A stretch of DNA of 64,000 nt from Mucilaginibacter sp. (lineage in GTDB: Bacteria > Bacteroidota > Bacteroidia > Sphingobacteriales > Sphingobacteriaceae). The notes below the pieces were generated by a model. The model was not told the DNA's origin. It ran no database searches and saw nothing but the letters and a program-made list of their open reading frames with translations. Made by a program: the position numbers and the translations under genes. The DNA is taken from contig JANXTT010000043.1 in NCBI GenBank assembly GCA_025352225.1, forward strand, positions 1 through 64,000, read 5' to 3'. Shown one piece after another: positions 57,804-64,000 of this stretch (its first letter is position 1; each line of letters begins with the position of its first letter).

Positions 57804-58745
57804 ATGAGTGAAAAGAGGGGTGTATACCAGGATATAATTGAAAATTTGCCCAACCCAGGGCTTGGGTTGGGCCTGCGGAGCAAGCACTTTAATTATATCC
57901 TTGAACATAAACCTAGTGTGGATTGGTTTGAAGTGATATCAGAGAACTTTATGGACTCGGGCGGCAGGCCGCGCCATGTATTAAACCAGTTGGCCGAACA
58001 GTATGCTTTAGTAATGCATGGTGTATCGCTTTCTATCGGCAGTACCGATCTGCTAAATATTACATATCTTACCAAGTTAAAAATGTTGGCGAAAGAAGTA
58101 AATCCACTTTGGATCAGTGATCATTTATGCTGGACAGGGGTGAATAGCCTTAATACACACGATCTGCTGCCAGTAGTGCTTAATGAAGAATCATTAAAAC
58201 ATATCTGTATCCGTATTAACGAAGTGCAGGATTTTTTAGAACGCCCGGTTGTTTTTGAAAATCCAAGCACTTATCTTACATTCCGCCAATCTACTATTAA
58301 CGAATGGGATTTTTTACGATACATGACTGAAGAGACCGGTTGTGGTTTATTGCTTGATGTGAATAACGTGTATGTATCTGGTTTTAATAACGATTTTGAT
58401 CCAATACATTATATAGAGCAGTTACCGCATAAATCAATTGTGCAAATGCATATAGCCGGGCATCAACACTGCGGGAATTATATTATTGATACACACGATA
58501 GGAATGTAGTACAGGAAGTTTGGAAGTTATTTACGCTGGCCTGGCAATTAACAGGTGGGGTTGCCACTTTACTGGAGTGGGACAGCAATATTCCGGATTT
58601 TGAGGATTATCATAGCGAACTTTTAAAAGCCAGGAATTATATGAGCGCTATTTTCGATCAGCATATAATACCTGAAAAACAGGATTATAAGCACGCGGCT
58701 GTATCAAACCCAGTAAATTTTTTAGTAAATGATATTAAATGGTAA
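57804..58745 (+). CDS. DUF692 multinuclear non-haem iron oxygenase (MNIO)
   Basis: TIM-barrel enzyme of 313 residues in the MbnB/TglH/BufB family. Candidate iron ligands: His72 (VMHGVSLSIGS), Asp106/His107 (WISDHLCWTG), Glu152/Asn153 (FENPSTY), Asp185/Asn187 (LLDVNNVYV), His216/His220 (QMHIAGHQ), Asp229/His231 and Glu258/Asp260 (LLEWDSNIP). MNIO enzymes use O2 and two or three iron atoms to modify peptide cysteines. I start at ATG 57804 (MSEKRGVYQD): a longer frame from 57747 would overlap the preceding gene and begins with unrelated sequence. It precedes its DUF2063 partner by 37 nt. Confidence 0.92.
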   Translation: MSEKRGVYQDIIENLPNPGLGLGLRSKHFNYILEHKPSVDWFEVISENFMDSGGRPRHVLNQLAEQYALVMHGVSLSIGSTDLLNITYLTKLKMLAKEVNPLWISDHLCWTGVNSLNTHDLLPVVLNEESLKHICIRINEVQDFLERPVVFENPSTYLTFRQSTINEWDFLRYMTEETGCGLLLDVNNVYVSGFNNDFDPIHYIEQLPHKSIVQMHIAGHQHCGNYIIDTHDRNVVQEVWKLFTLAWQLTGGVATLLEWDSNIPDFEDYHSELLKARNYMSAIFDQHIIPEKQDYKHAAVSNPVNFLVNDIKW

Positions 58746-58782
58746 ATTGTAAACAGACAAATAATTGTACGGCCAATAAGAA

Positions 58783-59592
58783 ATGGAAAGAGACGGTTTT
58801 TCGTTAGGTCAAATACAAAATTGGATGCAATCCATATTATTAAAGGATGTAGCAGCAGTAGATAGTATTGCAGCAAATACTACCGTGGACGATATAGTTC
58901 ATTGTTCGAAACGGTTAAATGCAATTGGGCATCTTGATATTTACCGACATAGTTATATTGCCAGGCTCAGAGCCTGTATGCAAAATCAATTTAGTGCCTT
59001 GGCCTATGCATTGGGTAATGATTTGTTTGAGTTGTTTGCTGATCAATATCTGGCTGCCCATCCTTCTGATAGCTATACATTAAATACACTTGGAGAAAAA
59101 TTCCCTTCCTTTTTGGAGGAGACGCGGCCTGATGCTAGTGACGAACAAAAAGAAACTTGGCCAGATTTTATGATAGAGCTCGCGCGTTTTGAATACTCAC
59201 TCTCAGTTATTTTTGATCAAAATGAAAATGATGATAATCATCTATCAGAAGGCATCCCCGATGAAATGCTGAAACTAACTAGTGTATTTCATTTGTTTCA
59301 TCATCGTTTCCCTATTTGTGATTATTATTTGAACTTTAGCCAGCAGAACAAGCCCGAACTACCCTTTCCTGAAGAAAGTTTTTGCGTGGTTACACGTTTA
59401 AAATATAGGCTGGGGTTGTTTAATATTAAAAAAGCCCAATACTATTTTTTGGCAAGTATGCAACAAGGCAAATCTGTTGAAGAAGCCAAGCATGATCTTA
59501 TCCAACGCTTTAACTTCGACAAGATAGAACTAGATAATGTTTGGCTCGAATGGCGGTTGAGTTTTATTGCATCTGGCTTTTTCTGTACCTGA
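58783..59592 (+). CDS. DUF2063 (BufC/HvfC-like) partner of the MNIO enzyme
   Basis: Protein of 269 residues. The N-terminal 100 residues match the DUF2063 domain (LDIYRHSYIARLRACMQNQFSALAYALG), named putative DNA-binding but known in MbnC and BufC-type proteins as a substrate-recruiting partner that complexes with the DUF692 enzyme. The C-terminal half is a mixed domain (about 130-269), possibly for peptide recognition. It is the last gene of the cluster; the following 500 bp are non-coding. Confidence 0.85.
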   Translation: MERDGFSLGQIQNWMQSILLKDVAAVDSIAANTTVDDIVHCSKRLNAIGHLDIYRHSYIARLRACMQNQFSALAYALGNDLFELFADQYLAAHPSDSYTLNTLGEKFPSFLEETRPDASDEQKETWPDFMIELARFEYSLSVIFDQNENDDNHLSEGIPDEMLKLTSVFHLFHHRFPICDYYLNFSQQNKPELPFPEESFCVVTRLKYRLGLFNIKKAQYYFLASMQQGKSVEEAKHDLIQRFNFDKIELDNVWLEWRLSFIASGFFCT

Positions 59593-60096
59593 AGCAATTG
59601 AATCTAAATCAACTGAACGCAGGAATCAGTATACGAAAATATATTCCGTGTTAAAAATTGTTATCATCATTGTCTATTTATGATTTTTTGATCAAGTTAG
59701 TTTATCCTTAAAATTATTTTTTCGCCATTTTGTATCCTTTTATATTTGTATTTATATATACTGACCCAAAAAAAGCCGCTAGTTAATTTTATTCATTAAA
59801 TTATTAGCAATTGTTAAAAAAAACATATCTCATTATTAATTTAATCGCCTAAATATTTACTTAATGAGGATTATTTCTCAATATATGCATCTTAATTTGG
59901 TAAAATATATGATTTATGTCATATTTGCATTAAATAGATGGTTATTTAAGTGGTTTGGTAACGAACAACTATTTACAATAAAATGTCTATTAGGTTTGGT
60001 TATCTTATTAAATTGTCAAACCTTTATCCTGCAAAACCGAATGCATTATTAATTGAAAAATGTAACGCGATTTAATATAAGCAGGACTTAAATATT
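59593..60096. other. 504-bp intergenic region, no supported gene
   Basis: Strongly AT-rich. A 62-codon frame at 59864-60052 (start MRIISQYMHLNLVK) is hydrophobic and low in complexity and is not supported. No terminator with a good stem, RNA gene or full promoter consensus was found, although the MNIO operon end and the start signals of the sugar-phosphate operon must lie here. Confidence 0.5.
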
Positions 60097-60849
60097 ATGA
60101 AACAAACATCACAAGGTAATAAAATACTCTCTATTGATATTGGGGGCTCACATATTAAAGCAACTATACTAGATGAGCAAGGTGCTTTGATAATGGATTA
60201 TCAAAAAATTGTAACCCCAGAAGTTCCTGCACCAAAGCAACTTATTACCGCTATCCAAACACTCATTAAAGATTTTCCGTCGTACGATAAAGTATCTGTC
60301 GGATTTCCGGGTTATGTAAAAAACGGTGTTATTTTTACTGCGCCGAATTTAGGTACAGATGCATGGAAAGGTTTTGATTTGGCAAAAAACTTAGAAGCCA
60401 CACTAGGCAAACCAACAAAAGTAGTTAATGATGCCGATATGCAGGGCCTTGGGGTGGTAGATGGTAAAGGCTTCGAATTGGTTTTAACGCTTGGAACAGG
60501 TTTTGGAACAGCATTACTTATGGATGGAGCTTTGTTGCCACATCTGGAAATGGCACATCATCCTGTAACAAAAAGCAAAACTTATGATATTTTTATTGGC
60601 GAAAAGGCATTAGAAAAAGAGGGTGAAAAGGAATGGAACGAGCGGCTTAAACATGTGCTAGGTATTTTGAAAACCGTATTTAACTACGATAAATTGTATA
60701 TAGGAGGCGGAAATTCAAGTAAAATTAATTTTAAATTGGATGATAATATCCGTGTGGTTTCTAATCGCGACGGTATAAAAGGTGGTTCAAGATTATGGCA
60801 ATATGATGATCGCCACGATCTGATCACCGCAGTAAGTCATAAAGAATAA
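60097..60849 (+). CDS. polyphosphate glucokinase-like ROK-family kinase
   Basis: Sugar kinase of 250 residues of the ROK/PPGK group: phosphate-1 motif LSIDIGGSHIKATI, SVGFPGYVKNG, catalytic VVNDADMQGLG and LTLGTGFGTALLMDG. The short length and VVNDADMQG match the polyphosphate glucokinase branch, which phosphorylates glucose with polyphosphate or ATP. A PPK2 gene elsewhere in the window would fit polyphosphate use. It lies 25 nt before transketolase, so it may feed glucose 6-phosphate into the pentose-phosphate operon. Confidence 0.88.
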   Translation: MKQTSQGNKILSIDIGGSHIKATILDEQGALIMDYQKIVTPEVPAPKQLITAIQTLIKDFPSYDKVSVGFPGYVKNGVIFTAPNLGTDAWKGFDLAKNLEATLGKPTKVVNDADMQGLGVVDGKGFELVLTLGTGFGTALLMDGALLPHLEMAHHPVTKSKTYDIFIGEKALEKEGEKEWNERLKHVLGILKTVFNYDKLYIGGGNSSKINFKLDDNIRVVSNRDGIKGGSRLWQYDDRHDLITAVSHKE

Positions 60850-60874
60850 AATACATTACGATCATAAAAAACAT

Positions 60875-62884
60875 ATGGATACTACAACAAAGAGCATAGA
60901 GCAACAAGGCATTGATACTATTAGGGTATTATCGGCGGATGCCGTTCAAAAAGCTAACTCCGGTCATCCCGGTACAGCAATGGCACTTGCACCAATGGCT
61001 CACATACTGTGGAAAGAGTTTTTGAATTATAATCCTAAAAACACACATTGGGCAAACCGCGATAGGTTTATCTTATCTGCCGGGCATGCATGTATGTTGC
61101 AGTACAGTATTCTATACCTTACCGGATATGATATTAGTTTAGACGATATTAAAAACTTCCGCCAGTTAAACAGCAAAACTGCCGGCCATCCTGAATATGG
61201 TTTAACGCCCGGTATCGATGTAACAACGGGCCCATTGGGGGCAGGTTTTGCAAATGGAGTTGGTTTTGCCATTGGTCAGAAATATTTAGCCGCTCAATAT
61301 AACAAACCTGGTTTTGATCTTTTTAATTACCATGTTTATGCTATATGTAGTGATGGTGACATGATGGAAGGTGTTACTTCAGAAGCGGCTTCGTTAGCGG
61401 GCCATTTAGAGTTGGGTAATATTATTTATTTGTACGATGATAACAAGATATCAATTGAGGGCAGTACTGATATTGCCTTTAACGAAGATGTAAACAAACG
61501 CTTTGAGGCTTACGGCTGGCATGTACAAACAGTTGATGATGTAAACGATGTTCACGCGTTGCAATTAGCCTTAACCAATGCCAAAGCAGAGAAGCAAAAG
61601 CCATCATTGATTCGTGTACGGTCGCTTATCGCGTACGGCAGCCCAAATAAATCGGGTACAGCAGGTTCACATGGTGCTCCGCTTGGTGCAGATGAAATGA
61701 AACTGGTTAAGGAATTTTTTGGATTTGATCCTGAAGAATCATTCGTTGTAGCTGAAGAGGTATTGGAGTATTACCATAAAGCCGGAGAAAAAGGCATAGC
61801 GACTGAAGACAAATGGAATAAGCTATTTGCAGATTATAAAGTAAAATTTCCAGAGCTTGCCGCCGAATATGAAACAGCAAGCAGTGGTAAGTTGCCCGAG
61901 GGCTGGTTAGATGCATTGCCGGTATTTAAAGGATCTGATCCTAAAATGGCAACCCGCCAGGCTTCGGGTAAGGTATTGAATGCCATAGCCGCAAAAATCC
62001 CCGGATTGATAGGTGGCGCGGCTGATTTGGCTCCGTCAACAGAAACTAATTTAAAAGAATTTGAGTCTTTTACCCCAGAGAATAGGAGTGGGCGCAACTT
62101 CCATTTCGGTATTCGCGAACACGCTATGGGGTCAGCTTTAAATGGTATGGCATTAACGCCCGGAATTATTCCATTTGGGGCAACTTTCCTCATATTTTCT
62201 GAATATATGCGTCCGCCGATCCGTTTGGCTGCCATTATGAAGATCCGCCCGATATTTGTTTATACACACGATAGCATCGGTTTAGGCGAGGATGGCACAA
62301 CGCATCAACCTGTTGAACAATTAATTTCATTACGCTCAATACCTAATATAACGGTTATCCGCCCCGCTGATGCTAACGAAACAGCTCAGTCATGGAAGGT
62401 TGCCCTAGAGCATACAACTGGCCCGGTAGTGTTGGTATTCACCCGTCAGGGATTGCCAATTCTTGATCAGGAAAAATATGGTAGTGCTACTAACCTTGTT
62501 AAAGGGGCATATGTCTTATCCGATTCAGAAACAACACCTCAATTGATATTGATAGGTACGGGATCAGAAGTTGATCTGGCAATGAAAGCTCAGGCCAAAT
62601 TAAAAGAAGAAGGTATCTCCAGTCGCGTTGTAAGCATGCCATCGTGGGAATTATTTGAAAAACAAGATGCGGCTTATAAAGAAAGTGTATTACCTAAGGC
62701 TATCAAAAAACGTTTGGCTATAGAAGCAGGCTCGCCGTTAGGCTGGCATAAATATGTTACCGACGAAGGCGATATAGTAGCTATGCCTGGCTTTGGAGAA
62801 TCAGCTCCGGCCGAGGAGCTTAATAAAGTGTTTGGCTTTACTGTTGACAATGTAGTTGCTAAGGCTAAGGCTCTTTTAGCTTAA
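60875..62884 (+). CDS. tkt: transketolase
   Basis: Full-length TPP enzyme of 669 residues. N-terminal domain: ANSGHPGTAMALAPMAH and the TPP motif GDGDMMEGVTSEAASLAGH...N (GDG-type, ICSDGDMMEG). Middle: SHGAPLG. Pyrimidine domain: FGIREHAMGSALNG and GLGEDGTTHQPVEQL. It transfers two-carbon units in the non-oxidative pentose-phosphate pathway. Second in the operon with the kinase, rpiB and the transaldolase gene. Confidence 0.97.
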   Translation: MDTTTKSIEQQGIDTIRVLSADAVQKANSGHPGTAMALAPMAHILWKEFLNYNPKNTHWANRDRFILSAGHACMLQYSILYLTGYDISLDDIKNFRQLNSKTAGHPEYGLTPGIDVTTGPLGAGFANGVGFAIGQKYLAAQYNKPGFDLFNYHVYAICSDGDMMEGVTSEAASLAGHLELGNIIYLYDDNKISIEGSTDIAFNEDVNKRFEAYGWHVQTVDDVNDVHALQLALTNAKAEKQKPSLIRVRSLIAYGSPNKSGTAGSHGAPLGADEMKLVKEFFGFDPEESFVVAEEVLEYYHKAGEKGIATEDKWNKLFADYKVKFPELAAEYETASSGKLPEGWLDALPVFKGSDPKMATRQASGKVLNAIAAKIPGLIGGAADLAPSTETNLKEFESFTPENRSGRNFHFGIREHAMGSALNGMALTPGIIPFGATFLIFSEYMRPPIRLAAIMKIRPIFVYTHDSIGLGEDGTTHQPVEQLISLRSIPNITVIRPADANETAQSWKVALEHTTGPVVLVFTRQGLPILDQEKYGSATNLVKGAYVLSDSETTPQLILIGTGSEVDLAMKAQAKLKEEGISSRVVSMPSWELFEKQDAAYKESVLPKAIKKRLAIEAGSPLGWHKYVTDEGDIVAMPGFGESAPAEELNKVFGFTVDNVVAKAKALLA

Positions 62885-62904
62885 TAATTATAAACAATAC
62901 AAAG

Positions 62905-63348
62905 ATGAAGATAGGCATCGCTTCTGATCATGGTGGTTTTGAGTTGAAAGAGGTCATTCATCCTTTTTTAACTTCGATAGGGCATGAGGTTATTGATTAT
63001 GGAGCCTATAGTTTAGATAACGCGGATGATTATCCCGACTATGTTATTCCGTTGGCACAGGCTTTAGCCGCAGGTGAGTTAGACAGAGGTATAGCCATAT
63101 GCGGTAGCGGGGTAGGCGCGTCAATTGCGGCCAACAAAGTAAAGGGAGTGCGGGCGGCATTAATTAACGATCATTTTTCTGCACATCAGGGAGTTGAAGA
63201 TGATGATATGAATCTGCTTTGCCTAGGTGGGCGAGTAACAGGTTTTATGGCTGCCGAAGAATTGATCATTGCGTTTTTAAATGCTAAATTTACAGCGGCC
63301 GAAAGACATGTACGCAGGTTGCAAAAGGTACAAAACCTGGAACAATAA
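62905..63348 (+). CDS. rpiB: ribose-5-phosphate isomerase B
   Basis: LacAB/RpiB-family protein of 147 residues: IGIASDHGGFELKE at the N-terminus, catalytic Cys in IAICGSGVGASIAANKVKGVRAAL and the usual DDDMNLLCLGGRV. It interconverts ribulose 5-phosphate and ribose 5-phosphate. It sits 20 nt after transketolase and 30 nt before the transaldolase gene. Confidence 0.95.
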   Translation: MKIGIASDHGGFELKEVIHPFLTSIGHEVIDYGAYSLDNADDYPDYVIPLAQALAAGELDRGIAICGSGVGASIAANKVKGVRAALINDHFSAHQGVEDDDMNLLCLGGRVTGFMAAEELIIAFLNAKFTAAERHVRRLQKVQNLEQ

Positions 63349-63378
63349 AATTAAACACAACATTAATAAAAAAATACA

Positions 63379-64000
63379 ATGGCAAGTAATAACGTAAAAC
63401 AGATACACAGTTTTGGACAAAGCATTTGGCTTGATTTTATTGATCGTGAGATCATGACCTCTGGTAAACTGCAAAAACTGATTGATGAGGATGGTATAAG
63501 AGGTGTAACTTCAAACCCGGCAATATTTGAAAAAGCGATAACAAGCAGTTCTGATTATGATAACGACATCAGAACATTAGCCGATGGTGATAAAAGTAAT
63601 GAAGATATATTTTTCGGTTTAGCTATAACAGATATAAAAAATGCTGCCGATCTGTTTAAAGGTGTTTATAATGAGGATAAAGGGGTTGATGGTTATGTGA
63701 GTTTAGAGGTATCCCCATTTTTGGCTTTGGATACTGAAGGTACAACCAAACAAGCTTTAGAATTATGGAAACTGGTTGAACGCGAGAACGTGATGATCAA
63801 AATTCCAGGTACTAAGCCAGGTTTACCTGCCATTCGCACAGCTATAAGCGAAGGTGTTAACATCAATGTAACGCTATTATTTGGTTTAGAACGTTACGAA
63901 GCAGTTGCCGAGGCATATATTGCTGGTTTGGAAGATAGGTTAGCTGCAGGCAAGTCTATAGAAAACATTGCTTCTGTAGCAAGTTTCTTTTTAAGCCGTA
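63379..64000 (+). CDS. tal: transaldolase (3' end cut by window)
   Basis: I read this frame from ATG at 63379 to the window edge (207 codons). SIWLDFIDREIMTSGKL and GVTSNPAIFEKAI are transaldolase signatures, and the Schiff-base Lys is in VMIKIPGTKPGLPAI. It matches the transaldolase subfamily of about 360-370 residues (some members fused to glucose-6-phosphate isomerase), so the C-terminus is missing here. It completes the non-oxidative pentose-phosphate operon with tkt and rpiB. Confidence 0.92.
   Translation, partial: MASNNVKQIHSFGQSIWLDFIDREIMTSGKLQKLIDEDGIRGVTSNPAIFEKAITSSSDYDNDIRTLADGDKSNEDIFFGLAITDIKNAADLFKGVYNEDKGVDGYVSLEVSPFLALDTEGTTKQALELWKLVERENVMIKIPGTKPGLPAIRTAISEGVNINVTLLFGLERYEAVAEAYIAGLEDRLAAGKSIENIASVASFFLSR

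Noticed and set aside
59864-60052. 62-codon forward frame as a small membrane protein gene
   Set aside because: AT-rich, hydrophobic low-complexity translation, no promoter or ribosome site, and no link to either neighbour.

Overview
The window looks like a chromosomal segment of a Bacteroidota bacterium, most likely family Sphingobacteriaceae (Mucilaginibacter/Pedobacter-like). Supporting signs are the AT-rich DNA with weak Shine-Dalgarno sites, promoters of the TTG-N20-TAnnTTTG type (clear at 44139-44169 and 49693-49723), a GH92 mannosidase, a periplasmic two-component propeller kinase, a Bacteroidota-style LptD, the futalosine menaquinone route and a SAM-I riboswitch ahead of metY-metX. 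No tRNA, CRISPR array, phage or intact insertion sequence was recognised. Genes are truncated at both window ends.

Layout. 1-9.1 kb: a secreted metalloprotease-like protein (cut by the left edge), penicillin-binding protein 1A, a PPK2 polyphosphate kinase, the GH92 mannosidase, and an aminotransferase/omega-amidase pair. 9.2-18.7 kb: an ABC importer, an OmpA/PD40 protein, QueE, a Rieske protein, FolD and LepA. 18.9-24.7 kb: a zinc-ribbon/CPBP pair, a Y-family polymerase, a HicB-like regulator, an NtrC/NtrX-type response regulator and the RNase P RNA. 24.8-27.8 kb: a cytochrome c/SCO1/outer-membrane operon. 28-32.6 kb: small regulators, peroxiredoxin, DinB and Cdd1 proteins, MlaD and an amidase. 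32.6-41 kb: LptD, CinA, a 2-oxoacid dehydrogenase E2 and a three-gene envelope glycosylation operon. 41.3-45.3 kb: methionine and cysteine metabolism. 45.5-48.5 kb: mqnE/mqnA and a response regulator. 48.7-51 kb: an SDR, a secreted protein and an intergenic repeat with gene debris. 51-55.2 kb: a 1391-residue hybrid histidine kinase. 60.1-64 kb: a polyphosphate-glucokinase-like kinase and a pentose-phosphate operon (tkt, rpiB, transaldolase).

The most unusual locus is 55772-59592, four co-directional genes: a VioB-like ferritin-fold protein, a 195-residue protein with 14 cysteines arranged as five C-X5-C units, a DUF692 (MNIO) enzyme and a DUF2063 partner. The last two are the usual processing pair of MNIO-dependent peptide modification systems (methanobactin/bufferin type). 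The cysteine-rich protein has the position and composition of a substrate, but lacks a signal peptide and is accompanied by a second candidate di-iron protein. I read this as a candidate undescribed RiPP or metal-handling system.

A second notable element is a 36-codon reading frame ending Met-Cys-Asn-Cys-Cys-Cys, placed between the SAM riboswitch and metY. It could be a cysteine-sensing leader peptide giving the operon two sequential controls.
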